DNA of 31,895 nt from a virus. Of the stretch, positions 1 to 7,464 are shown in pieces. The stretch is from the IMG/VR virus record IMGVR_UViG_3300030110_000563, positions 1 to 31,895 of that record. One strand, 5' to 3'. The notes under the pieces were generated by a model. The model ran no database searches and was not told the DNA's origin. It saw nothing but the letters and a program-made list of their open reading frames with translations. Within the stretch, counting starts at the first letter, position 1. Each line of letters opens with the position of its first letter. The position numbers and the translations under genes were made by a program.

Positions 1-209
1 ATACCACCTTCACCTAGAGCCTGATCAATCAAATCGAATCCGCTGGCGTAGTGAACTTCGACCCGCTTGATATTGTCTGAGAATTTCGCTCCTCCTCCTC
101 CAGACCGATGTTTCTCCAGTAATCGTTTACACTCTTTCCGAGTTTTAGCCCGAATGTTGTAGGCGCTTGAATCGTCTGTGCAAACTGCTATCCAGTAAAC
201 TAATTTCAT
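1..209 (-). CDS. Hypothetical protein, 3' end cut by window edge
   Basis: An open frame reads leftward from an ATG at 209 for 69 codons and leaves the window without a stop. The product begins MKLVYWIAVCTDDSS and contains a KECKRLLEKHRSGGGG stretch followed by a charged segment. The start is supported by an AGGAGA Shine-Dalgarno five bases upstream on the minus strand. It is the last visible member of a leftward run of three small genes and is preceded by the hairpin repeat at 227-249. I do not recognise a family. Its position away from the structural operon suggests an early or accessory gene. Confidence 0.7.
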   Translation of the reverse strand, partial: MKLVYWIAVCTDDSSAYNIRAKTRKECKRLLEKHRSGGGGAKFSDNIKRVEVHYASGFDLIDQALGEGG

Positions 210-226
210 ATCTATCTCCTAAGTAA

Positions 227-249
227 GTGGCACGTCCATGTGCCGGGTT
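227..249 (-). repeat. Intergenic hairpin repeat, copy 1
   Basis: A 23-base element identical to the one at 521-543 except for one loop base. On the minus strand it forms a five-pair stem GGCAC/GTGCC with a six-base loop, flanked by conserved AACCC and AC. It begins two bases after the stop of the upstream gene and ends 17 bases before the start of the next, so it sits in the leader of the distal gene. There is no T-run, so it is not a classical intrinsic terminator. An RNA processing site, a protein-binding hairpin or a translation control element are possible. Confidence 0.75.
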
Positions 250-251
250 GA

Positions 252-503
252 TTAATAAATTTTAAATACCATAACGGGTGTAATTAAATTTTCTTCTGAG
301 AGAGAACCACGATAGTCTCTCTTGATGGCTAAAAATTGATTACCTCGTATACCGGTAGAGCGACCATACTCATCAATCTCTTCAAACCATCCATCGTTAG
401 TCAAACAAACGTTACAAGTTTTTTCTAATGAAACGATGTTTGTATTTTTCAAATTACTGTAAATCCAAGACCAATCTTTATTGTCACATTTATTGCATTT
501 CAT
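252..503 (-). CDS. Small zinc-ribbon protein
   Basis: An 83-residue protein starting MKCNKC. Two CxxC pairs (Cys3/Cys6 and Cys30/Cys33) are spaced as in zinc ribbons, so it probably binds one zinc ion through four cysteines. The rest is hydrophilic with no membrane segment. The ATG at 503 is preferred over the longer frame to 527 because AGGA lies seven to ten bases upstream and the extension would overlap the hairpin repeat at 521-543. Phage zinc ribbons of this size often bind nucleic acid or modify host transcription, but nothing here identifies a target. Confidence 0.75.
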   Translation of the reverse strand: MKCNKCDNKDWSWIYSNLKNTNIVSLEKTCNVCLTNDGWFEEIDEYGRSTGIRGNQFLAIKRDYRGSLSEENLITPVMVFKIY

Positions 504-520
504 AATTGATTCCTTAGTGG

Positions 521-543
521 GTGGCACGTCCTTGTGCCGGGTT
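521..543 (-). repeat. Intergenic hairpin repeat, copy 2
   Basis: Second copy of the element at 227-249. The GGCAC/GTGCC stem is identical and the only difference is one loop base (A in place of T on the minus strand). It again starts four bases after a stop codon and precedes the next gene's Shine-Dalgarno, so both gaps in this leftward operon carry it. Confidence 0.75.
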
Positions 544-547
544 ATGG

Positions 548-808
548 TTATTGGTCTATATGGGTGTCGCCTATACTAGGCGGGAATATCTGTTTTAATC
601 CCCATTCACTCTCGGAGTAATCATATAGAAGCGAGTAGATACCAAATTCACCTCCATACTCCTTTTCAAACAACTTCTGGTAATCACAATCTAAGTGGCA
701 AATTGCACTGTGTAGCTGTTGAACTGCCCATTTAAGACTAGCGACTCGTGTATCTGGAAAGCCTCTAGCGACTATTTTTTCTTCGAACGTTTTGGGTCTA
801 TCGGTCAT
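548..808 (-). CDS. Hypothetical small acidic protein
   Basis: An 86-residue protein beginning MTDRPKTFEEKIVARGF, predicted mostly helical (residues 22-50), ending in an acidic aromatic segment with YSLLYDYSESEW. No signal peptide, membrane segment or known motif is visible. The start at 808 has an AGGTGA Shine-Dalgarno just upstream. It is the first gene of the leftward operon, downstream of the -35-like TTGACA near 887 and the hairpin at 835-857. I do not recognise the family. An early or host-takeover function would fit its position but is not shown. Confidence 0.7.
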   Translation of the reverse strand: MTDRPKTFEEKIVARGFPDTRVASLKWAVQQLHSAICHLDCDYQKLFEKEYGGEFGIYSLLYDYSESEWGLKQIFPPSIGDTHIDQ

Positions 809-834
809 AAATCACCTATTTGGTTATTTTAGTT

Positions 835-857
835 ATCGACTCCATCTCCCTGTCGAT
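835..857 (-). other. Hairpin in the leader of the leftward operon
   Basis: ATCGAC (835-840) and GTCGAT (852-857) are perfect inverted repeats around an 11-base loop. Extension by G-T pairs is possible. It lies between the candidate leftward promoter and the first minus-strand gene. It could be an operator dyad or an mRNA 5' hairpin; the sequence does not decide. Confidence 0.45.
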
Positions 858-860
858 GGT

Positions 861-892
861 TATATAGTCTCATAGATTGGTAGTAATGTCAA
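861..892 (-). promoter_or_regulatory. Candidate leftward promoter
   Basis: Reading leftward there is a perfect TTGACA (887-892). A TATATA box (861-866) follows after 20 bases, longer than the usual 17; alternative -10 hexamers at better spacing are poorer. It is the only good -35 in the divergent region and points at the three minus-strand genes. A phage-specific or host sigma-70 promoter is plausible. Confidence 0.45.
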
Positions 893-1002
893 GTTATTTA
901 TAGTTTAATTAAGTTTTTTGTATAAATAGGTGGTGATTTACAGTTTATTTCTTTTATATGCGCGTGCGCGAAGGCGTGCCCTTTTTTCTGTAGAGTGGCC
1001 TA

Positions 1003-1031
1003 CCCCGTACCCCCTCCCGTCCCCGCCCCCC
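1003..1031 (-). other. Putative G-quadruplex motif
   Basis: Five C-runs of 4, 5, 3, 4 and 6 bases separated by loops of one to three bases. The minus strand therefore carries five G-runs, satisfying the usual G3+N1-7 quadruplex pattern with room to spare. It is striking against the surrounding AT-rich bases and lies upstream of the terminase genes. Confidence 0.7.
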
Positions 1032-1194
1032 ACTATGCGACAACGGTTCCATACACGTATATGTAATAATAGTACGCACCAACAAATCACAAATTACCCG
1101 CAAAAGACCCCACCCCCTTTAAATAAAAACCCACCTAAGTCAAAAATAATGCGCCAAACTAGAAACCACCCCCTTATGGAACCTTTAACCTCCC

Positions 1195-1222
1195 TTTACT
1201 TTTCTCAATAAGTTCCTATACT
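1195..1222 (+). promoter_or_regulatory. Candidate promoter for the structural operon
   Basis: TTTACT (1195-1200, four of six -35 matches) is followed 16 bases later by TATACT (1217-1222, five of six -10 matches). Transcription would begin near 1229, about 30 bases before the small terminase start. No gene separates it from the long plus-strand operon. Hexamer matching only; a phage-specific promoter elsewhere cannot be excluded. Confidence 0.4.
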
Positions 1223-1258
1223 TACACCTTACGACACTAGGTCTGCGATGGTAACGCT

Positions 1259-1747
1259 ATGGATTCTTCCGAAACGGCTACTCCTATTGAGTTGCCAGTA
1301 AATCTCAAGTATGCAGAAGTGCGCGAAACCGCAGAGGCCGCTTGCCGCAACAAAGAATTGCTGGAAGCGCATGATTTACAGCTTGTCACCCCCGCAGCTC
1401 CTGTTGAAAAAGCCACTACCAAACCAGATAGCGCCGGGAAAGTTACCGTATCGCAGCTCCAAGCAGTGAATATCCTGAAAGAACATGGTAATTCGTTGAA
1501 TGCCACCCCTGCCAAGCTCCGTGATTTCGTAGTAAACAGCCTTATTCTGGAGACACAGAGCGATAAAGCCTCTGAACGTATCTCTGCTTTAGTTAATATC
1601 GGCAGAATTAGCGAAGTTGGACTGTTTGCTGACAAAAAAGAAATAAAAGTAACCCACCAAAACTCTCAAGAGCTACGGCAAAAGCTAAAAGAAAGCCTAT
1701 TAGAGCTAAAAGAGAACAAAGACGGCATCTATGAGGTAGCCAAGTAG
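1259..1747 (+). CDS. Terminase small subunit
   Basis: A 162-residue hydrophilic protein directly upstream of the large terminase, one base apart, which is the normal order. Residues 65-135 form a predicted helical region with TPAKLRDFVVNSLILETQ and KASERISALVNIGRISEVG, and the C-terminal tail is a charged helix (about 130-158). This pattern matches small terminases I recall from marine podovirus-like phages; the family assignment is by memory and position rather than a hard motif. It would recognise the packaging site and stimulate the ATPase. A stop at 1238 blocks any upstream in-frame start, so ATG 1259 is the only choice, although its Shine-Dalgarno is weak. Confidence 0.75.
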   Translation: MDSSETATPIELPVNLKYAEVRETAEAACRNKELLEAHDLQLVTPAAPVEKATTKPDSAGKVTVSQLQAVNILKEHGNSLNATPAKLRDFVVNSLILETQSDKASERISALVNIGRISEVGLFADKKEIKVTHQNSQELRQKLKESLLELKENKDGIYEVAK

Positions 1748-1748
1748 C

Positions 1749-3341
1749 ATGAGTGCCGTGTTACAGCCTACTCAAACCGAAGAAATAGCCAGTGAAGCCG
1801 AACTTGAAGCCCTTTTATCCGATGCAGACAACTATTCGGACGAAGAAACGCAACGATTACTCGAAGTAGTTGAAAATTATAAGAAAAAACGGCGTGTTGA
1901 AGCGGCTAGACGTGATTTAATCCAGTTTTGCAAGCGTATGCAGTCTGATTACAAGGTAGGCAAGCATCATCGCATACTGGGTGACCTTCTAATGGAGATA
2001 GAACAAGGTCGAGAGTACGACTATGCTGGCAAACCCCTGTCTAACACGGGGAAAGACCGTATTTGTGTCAATATGCCCCCCAGACACGGTAAATCCCAGT
2101 TGGTTTCTATCTATTTCCCCGCATGGTTCTTGGGTAGGAACCCCGATAAGAAGGTATTGATGGTCTCACACACCACAGACCTTGCGGTGGACTTTGGACG
2201 TAAGGTGAGAAACCTCATAGGTACGCCTCAATACCAAGAGATATTCCCTAATACCAAACTGGCGGTGGATAGTAAGTCGGCAGGACGGTGGAACACCAGC
2301 GAGGGGGGTGAGTATTTCGCCTGTGGTGTGGGTTCAGCCCTTGCAGGTCGTGGTGCACACCTGCTTCTGGTAGATGACCCGCATAACGAGCAGGACATCA
2401 TTAACGGTAATCTTGATGTGTTCGATAAAGCCTATGAGTGGTTTACCTTTGGTGCTCGAACTCGTCTGATGCCCGGAGGTCGGGTGGCTATCATACAAAC
2501 ACGGTGGCATCTGGATGATTTGACAGGGCGTGTGACACGGGACATGGCGCAGAATGAGCTGTCGGACAAATACGAGATAGTGGAGTTTCCTGCGATACTG
2601 GATGTCAATGATAAAGAGAAACCCTTGTGGCCTGAGTTCTTTAATCTTGATGCGCTTCACCGTACCAAGGCTTCAATGCCGCTTTTCCAGTGGAACGCCC
2701 AGTACCAACAGGAACCTACCGCCGAAGAAGCTGCTCTGGTGAAACGGGAGTGGTGGAAAGAGTGGAAAGATGAGAACCCGCCACAGTGTGAGTATTTGAT
2801 TATGTCTCTGGATGCCGCAGCCGAGAAACATAACCGTGCTGACTACACAGCGATAACTACATGGGGTGTGTTCCATAATGATGAAGAAGGCAGGTACGAG
2901 ATAATCCTGTTGAACTCCATCAAGCAGCGATTAGAGTTTCCTGAACTAAAAGAGTTGTCTTATAAAGAGTACATGGAGTGGGAACCGGATGCATTTATTG
3001 TGGAAAAGAAAGGTAGTGGCACGCCTTTGTACCAAGAATTTCGCAGAATGGGTTTAGTTGTGCAAGAATACACACCTCACAGAGGTTCAGGCGATAAAAT
3101 GGCGCGTCTTAACTCTGTTGCTGACATCATCAAATCGGGGTTAACGTGGGTTCCCCAAACACGTTGGGCAGAAGAACTTGTGGAAGAAGTAGCGGGATTC
3201 CCGTTCATGTCCAATGATGACTTAGTGGATGCAACTGTAATGGCGCTTATGCGATTTAGGCAGGGTGGATTCATACGATTACCCACGGATGAACCTGATG
3301 AAGTGCAATACTTTAAGCAACGTAGAGGCGGGTACTACTAA
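1749..3341 (+). CDS. terL: Terminase large subunit
   Basis: A 530-residue DNA-packaging motor. The N-terminal ATPase shows a Walker A-like MPPRHGKS (109-116), Walker B LLLVDDP (205-211) and a coupling-type IQTRWHLDDLTG segment (249-260). The C-terminal RNase H-like nuclease has the expected acidic residues: Asp355 in SLDAAAE, Glu419 in IVEKKGSG, and the Asp491/Asp494 pair in NDDLVDATVMAL. Length is typical of the family. It would pump DNA into the prohead through the portal and cut concatemers at the end. The small subunit gene ends one base upstream and its stop codon overlaps the portal start by one base, indicating translational coupling. No broken motif is visible. Confidence 0.96.
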   Translation: MSAVLQPTQTEEIASEAELEALLSDADNYSDEETQRLLEVVENYKKKRRVEAARRDLIQFCKRMQSDYKVGKHHRILGDLLMEIEQGREYDYAGKPLSNTGKDRICVNMPPRHGKSQLVSIYFPAWFLGRNPDKKVLMVSHTTDLAVDFGRKVRNLIGTPQYQEIFPNTKLAVDSKSAGRWNTSEGGEYFACGVGSALAGRGAHLLLVDDPHNEQDIINGNLDVFDKAYEWFTFGARTRLMPGGRVAIIQTRWHLDDLTGRVTRDMAQNELSDKYEIVEFPAILDVNDKEKPLWPEFFNLDALHRTKASMPLFQWNAQYQQEPTAEEAALVKREWWKEWKDENPPQCEYLIMSLDAAAEKHNRADYTAITTWGVFHNDEEGRYEIILLNSIKQRLEFPELKELSYKEYMEWEPDAFIVEKKGSGTPLYQEFRRMGLVVQEYTPHRGSGDKMARLNSVADIIKSGLTWVPQTRWAEELVEEVAGFPFMSNDDLVDATVMALMRFRQGGFIRLPTDEPDEVQYFKQRRGGYY

Positions 3342-5764
3342 TGGCTATTGAGAAAAGTTTATACCAGACTCCTGAAGGAATAGGAGTTGAAGAAGAGTCC
3401 ACGATGGAAATTGGGATTGTAAACCCTGAGATGGTGACTTTAGATGACGGGTCTGTCGAAATTACATTGGTTCCTGAAGAAGGTCTTGAAGAGACTATGG
3501 GAGCGCCATTTGATGCCAATCTTGCCGAATATTTAGAAGATTCTGACTTAATAGGTATTTCCTCTGAGCTTGTAGGCCATGTTGAAGGAGATACGTCAAG
3601 CCGTAAGGAATGGGCAGATACCTTTGTTAAAGGGTTGGATGTATTAGGTTTTAAGTACGAAGAACGTGTAGAGCCGTGGGAAGAAGCCTGTGGAGTCTAC
3701 AGTAATGTGTTGGCAGAAGCCGCTATTCGTTTTCAAGCTGAAGCAATGAGTGAAACGTTCCCCGCTGCTGGCCCTGTCAAGACCAAGATACTTGGTGAAG
3801 TCACCAAAGAAAAAGAAGACGCTGCATCGCGTGTCCAAACGGACATGAACTACGAGCTTACTGAGGTGATGATGGAGTATCGCCCGGAGCACGAACGTCT
3901 ACTTTACAGTCTTGGTCTTGCAGGGTCTGCATTTAAGAAAGTGTACTATGACCCCAATCTTGGGCGACAGGTCGCTATGTACATCCCTGCGGAAGATGTA
4001 ATTGTGCCTTATGGTGCGTCTAACATAGAGACTGCTGAACGTGTTACACACGTAATGCGTAAAACCAAGAATGAAATGATAAAACTGCAAGCGGCTGGCT
4101 TTTACCGAGAGTTAGAACTGGGTGAGCCTGTTTATTACCACACGGATATTGAAGAGAAGAAAGCCGAAGAAGGTGGTTATACGCTCAATACCGATGATCG
4201 GTACACAATACTAGAAATTCATGCTGATCTTGTTATTGATGGTGTGGATCAGGAAGATGAAGATTCTCTACAGATAGCTAAACCTTACGTGGTTAGTATC
4301 GAACAGGGGACAGGGGAAGTACTGTCGATAAGGCGCAACTGGAACCCTGACGATTCTTTGACACTCAAGCGTCAACATTTTGTCCATTATTCTTATGTAC
4401 CCGGATTTGGCTTCTATGGCCTTGGTTTAATTCACATTATTGGTGGTTACGCTAAAGCAGGAACTTCAATTATCCGTCAATTAGTTGACGCTGGTACATT
4501 GGCAAACTTGCCCGGAGGGTTAAAATCTCGTGGGTTAAGGGTTAAAGGAGATGATACTCCAATAGGGCCGGGAGAGTTTCGTGACGTAGACGTGCCAAGT
4601 GGCAGTATAAAAGACAATTTAATGACGCTTCCTTATAAGGAGCCAAGTCAAACATTACTTGCTTTACTACAACAGATAACAGAAGAAGGTAGGAGACTTG
4701 GCGCTATCTCTGATATGAACATATCGGACATGAGTGCTAACGCTCCGGTTGGGACTACATTAGCTCTCCTAGAACGTACTTTAAAACCAATGGCTGCGGT
4801 TCAATCGCGTGTCCATTATGCAATGAAACAAGAGTTTAAATTACTCAGAGCTTTGATTGCTGAGTATGCGCCTGAAGAATATATGTATGTGCCCAATCGT
4901 GCAGAGCCTCGTGCTAGACGTGCGGATTACGACACTGTAGAGGTCATTCCTGTTAGTGATCCTAATAGCAGCACAATGGCACAACGTGTGGTGCAGTATC
5001 AAACAGTGCTTCAAATGGCACAAGCTAGTCCACAAATTTATGACCTGCCTCAGTTACATCGGCAAATGATTGAAGTGTTAGGGATAAAGAACGCAGACAA
5101 ATTAGTACCGACTTCAGATGATGTAGAACCTGCCGATCCAGTGTCTGAAAATATGGATATACTAATGGGCAAACCAGTAAAAGCCTTTATATATCAAGAC
5201 CATGAAGCCCATATTGCTGTGCATGAAGCGTTCTTGCAAGACCCACAGATTGGTGGGTTTATACAGCAAAGCCCCACGGGGCAACAGGTTGTTGGTGCTA
5301 TAAAAGCTCACATTGGAGAGCACATGGCATTCTTGTACAGACAACAGATGGAAGCGCAACTCGGTGTAGAACTACCTGCTATGGGAGATGAAATGCCAGA
5401 ACAGGCAGAGAAACTTCTTTCACAGGCTATGGCTTCAGCAAGTTCACAGCTTACTGCTCAAAAACAACAGCAAGCGGCGCAAGCGGCTCAACAACAACAG
5501 GCGCAAGACCCTGTATTCCAGATGAAACAAGCAGAATTGCAGATTAAAGCGCAAGAACAACAGAGAAAAGCAGCTAAAGACGAATCAGATACGATGCTTG
5601 ATGCAGCAAGATTAGAGCTGGATACGCAGAAAGCTAAGAATACTGCGGCTATTGAGGCTTCTCGTATTGCTTCCATGACAGAACAGGCTGATGCAAAACA
5701 GAACTTAGATGAGGCCAAAACTATAATTGAACTCGCTAAAACCGATACAACTAAAAAAGAGTAA
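3341..5764 (+). CDS. Portal protein, P22-like long form
   Basis: An 807-residue protein directly after the large terminase, in the portal position. Residues about 65-560 resemble the P22-type portal core, including a DTSSRKEWADTFVKGLD helix, the EPWEEACGVYSNVLAEA segment and YIPAEDVIVPYGA. The last roughly 120 residues (from about 680) are extremely Gln/Ala-rich and strongly helical, with QQQAAQAAQQQQAQ and a long charged coiled coil. This is like the C-terminal barrel of P22 portal that projects into the capsid. Portals form the dodecameric DNA channel at one capsid vertex. The unusual length comes from this helical tail plus a roughly 65-residue N-terminal extension. A GAGGCGGG site precedes the ATG. 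Confidence 0.9.
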   Translation: MAIEKSLYQTPEGIGVEEESTMEIGIVNPEMVTLDDGSVEITLVPEEGLEETMGAPFDANLAEYLEDSDLIGISSELVGHVEGDTSSRKEWADTFVKGLDVLGFKYEERVEPWEEACGVYSNVLAEAAIRFQAEAMSETFPAAGPVKTKILGEVTKEKEDAASRVQTDMNYELTEVMMEYRPEHERLLYSLGLAGSAFKKVYYDPNLGRQVAMYIPAEDVIVPYGASNIETAERVTHVMRKTKNEMIKLQAAGFYRELELGEPVYYHTDIEEKKAEEGGYTLNTDDRYTILEIHADLVIDGVDQEDEDSLQIAKPYVVSIEQGTGEVLSIRRNWNPDDSLTLKRQHFVHYSYVPGFGFYGLGLIHIIGGYAKAGTSIIRQLVDAGTLANLPGGLKSRGLRVKGDDTPIGPGEFRDVDVPSGSIKDNLMTLPYKEPSQTLLALLQQITEEGRRLGAISDMNISDMSANAPVGTTLALLERTLKPMAAVQSRVHYAMKQEFKLLRALIAEYAPEEYMYVPNRAEPRARRADYDTVEVIPVSDPNSSTMAQRVVQYQTVLQMAQASPQIYDLPQLHRQMIEVLGIKNADKLVPTSDDVEPADPVSENMDILMGKPVKAFIYQDHEAHIAVHEAFLQDPQIGGFIQQSPTGQQVVGAIKAHIGEHMAFLYRQQMEAQLGVELPAMGDEMPEQAEKLLSQAMASASSQLTAQKQQQAAQAAQQQQAQDPVFQMKQAELQIKAQEQQRKAAKDESDTMLDAARLELDTQKAKNTAAIEASRIASMTEQADAKQNLDEAKTIIELAKTDTTKKE

Positions 5765-5770
5765 TATTTT

Positions 5771-5968
5771 ATGGCAACGACCGTCTTTGACGTGCTGGAA
5801 GAAAAATTAACTGAGTTACAGAAACAACAGGAAGAATTCGTTAGCGGTAGTGGTGCTCAAGACTACGCCGAATATAAGGAATCGTGCGGAGTAATCCGGG
5901 GTCTAGCTACCGCACGCAGAGAAATACAAGACCTCTCGCGTACATATATGGAAGATGACGATGCCTGA
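5771..5968 (+). CDS. Small conserved coiled-coil protein
   Basis: A 65-residue protein (MATTVFDVLEEKLTELQKQQ...) that is almost entirely helical and charged, ending YMEDDDA. It resembles small proteins found beside portals in other phages, but no function is known to me. The gene lies six bases after the portal and overlaps the co-chaperonin gene by 14 bases, so it belongs to the capsid operon. An accessory role in head assembly is possible, by position only. Confidence 0.75.
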   Translation: MATTVFDVLEEKLTELQKQQEEFVSGSGAQDYAEYKESCGVIRGLATARREIQDLSRTYMEDDDA

Positions 5969-6386
5969 AGCGATTGCAACAACGGCTATTGAAGCCAAGC
6001 GAAAGAAGAAAATAGCGGAACAGGAATTTGAAAGACAAAAAGAAGTAGTCTTAGATAAACATGTTCCCAAGCCTGTTGGTTATAGGGTTATGGTGGCCTT
6101 ATCTAACGCAGAAGATACGTTTGATAGTGGTATTGCGAAAGCAAATCAAACAATCAAGGAAGAAAACATTCTCCAGATGACAGGCGTTGTCTGTGATATG
6201 GGAGATGAAGCCTATAAGGATAAAGAACGTTTCCCTAGTGGCCCGTGGTGTAAGGAAGGAGATTACGTAGTATTCCGAGCAAGCACAGGTACTAGACTTA
6301 GAGTGGGTGATGTTGAGTATCGCATTATGAATGATGACTCAATTGAAGCCGTAATTGACGATCCGAGTAAACTGACTCGTGCGTAA
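5955..6386 (+). CDS. GroES/Cpn10-like co-chaperonin
   Basis: A 143-residue protein. Residues 38-135 follow the Cpn10 order: PKPVGYRVMVAL (strand 1), a Gly/Ala/Asn/Gln/Thr-containing flexible stretch at about 56-72 where the GroEL-binding mobile loop sits, GVVCDMG (77-83), CKEGDYVVF (99-107) and VEYRIMNDDSIEAVI (120-134). An N-terminal charged helix of about 35 residues is extra compared with bacterial GroES (about 97 residues). By analogy with T4 gp31, it could replace host GroES and adapt the host GroEL to fold the coat protein. Its place between portal and scaffold genes supports a capsid-folding job. ATG 5961 is an alternative start. Confidence 0.8.
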   Translation: MTMPEAIATTAIEAKRKKKIAEQEFERQKEVVLDKHVPKPVGYRVMVALSNAEDTFDSGIAKANQTIKEENILQMTGVVCDMGDEAYKDKERFPSGPWCKEGDYVVFRASTGTRLRVGDVEYRIMNDDSIEAVIDDPSKLTRA

Positions 6387-6396
6387 GGAGTAAATT

Positions 6397-7464
6397 ATGC
6401 CAATGCAACACGTAGAATATGAGTTTCCTGATCCAGAAAAGGATGAAAAACTACAGGAAGTAGAGGTAAAGGAAGAAGAAGCAGTAGACACTACAATAGA
6501 AGTAGAGGGAGCTGTAGGGCGTGAAACTATAGGAAAGCCCGATAAAAAGGAAGATACCAAAGATAATAAGGTTGAAATAGAAGTAGAGGATGATACACCT
6601 GCCGCAGACAGAGGGCGCACACCTTCGGAACCTCCTGAAGAAGTTACTAACGCAGAGTTAGAAAATTACTCAGATAAAGTTAAAAAGCGTATCCAACATT
6701 TTAGTAAAGGATACCATGATGAGCGAAGGGCCAAAGAGCAAGCTGTCCGTGAACGTGAAGAAGCAATAACTTACGCTCAAAAACTTATTGAACAAAATCA
6801 AGAACTTAACGCTAGAGGGGCGCAAAACCACAATGCTTTGATTGAATCTGCTAAGAAACAGGTTGAGTCTGAGCTTGCCGTTGCCCAAAAACAGTACAAA
6901 GAAGCGTATGAAGCAGGAGAGCCAGATGCGGTGCTACAAGCACAGACACTGCTAAACGCTGCTCAAATACGTTTAGATAAAGTTAGTGGTATGAAACAGC
7001 GGGAAATACCTGCAAATAACCAAACTACTTTACAAAATACTGAAAATAATGTTCAATCACAACAACTTGCGCCAGAACAACCGCAGCGAGACGAAAAGGC
7101 CGAAGCATGGAGAAGTAATAACTCTTGGTTTGGGTCTGACGATGAAATGACCGCGTTTGCTCTAGGACTGCATACGAAATTGACGAAAGAGGGTGTAAGT
7201 CCTCAATCAGATGAATACTACGAGAAGATAAATTCTCGTATGCGACAGATATTCCCCGATCAATTTGATGAAGGGATAGAAGATGAGCCAGAGGAGGCTC
7301 CCAAGCAAAAACCAAGCAATGTGGTTGCACCCGCTACGCGGAGCACTTCACCTAAAAAGGTGAAATTAAAGCAGTCACAAATAGCTGTTGCGAAAAGACT
7401 TGGGGTTCCATTGGAACAATACGCCAAAGAGGTTGCTGAATTAGCGAGGAAACAAAATGGCTGA
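6397..7464 (+). CDS. Capsid scaffold protein
   Basis: A 355-residue, very acidic N-terminal half (Glu/Asp/Val/Lys-rich to about residue 85), then a long helical region containing YSDKVKKRIQHFSKGYHDE and a run of charged heptads to about 185. A Gln/Asn-rich linker follows, and the C-terminus has QIAVAKRLGVPLEQYAKEV. This composition and its place between portal and coat genes are typical of phage scaffolds, which template procapsid assembly and then leave. The C-terminal basic helix would be the coat-binding end by analogy with P22 gp8. A strong AAGGAG site precedes the ATG. It overlaps the next gene by eight bases. Confidence 0.82.
   Translation: MPMQHVEYEFPDPEKDEKLQEVEVKEEEAVDTTIEVEGAVGRETIGKPDKKEDTKDNKVEIEVEDDTPAADRGRTPSEPPEEVTNAELENYSDKVKKRIQHFSKGYHDERRAKEQAVREREEAITYAQKLIEQNQELNARGAQNHNALIESAKKQVESELAVAQKQYKEAYEAGEPDAVLQAQTLLNAAQIRLDKVSGMKQREIPANNQTTLQNTENNVQSQQLAPEQPQRDEKAEAWRSNNSWFGSDDEMTAFALGLHTKLTKEGVSPQSDEYYEKINSRMRQIFPDQFDEGIEDEPEEAPKQKPSNVVAPATRSTSPKKVKLKQSQIAVAKRLGVPLEQYAKEVAELARKQNG

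Larger units (their letters stand above)
809..1258. other. Divergent non-coding region
   Basis: About 450 bases between the leftward early-type genes and the rightward structural operon. It contains the candidate leftward promoter, an alternating GCGCGTGCGCG stretch near 960-970 followed by CCCTTTTTT (a weak five-pair stem around AAGG, positions 966-988), a strong C-rich/G-quadruplex tract at 1003-1031, more C-runs near 1109-1118 and 1170-1173, and a candidate rightward promoter near 1195-1222. A 93-codon open frame at 930-1211 has Pro/Arg/Thr-rich low-complexity content and no good ribosome site, so I treat it as non-coding. Terminase genes often lie beside packaging signals, so a pac/cos-type site here is possible but not shown. 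Confidence 0.6.

Noticed and set aside
966-988. Plus-strand intrinsic terminator
   Set aside because: Stem GCGCG/CGTGC has only five pairs with one G-T and no plus-strand gene lies upstream, so it is noted only as part of the intergenic region.
930-1211. A 93-codon plus-strand open frame
   Set aside because: Pro/Thr/Arg/Asn low-complexity reading through C-rich non-coding sequence, no Shine-Dalgarno, and no resemblance to a protein; better explained as intergenic DNA.
1237-1635. A 132-codon minus-strand frame over the small terminase
   Set aside because: Antisense shadow: the plus-strand gene has the expected neighbours and coding character.
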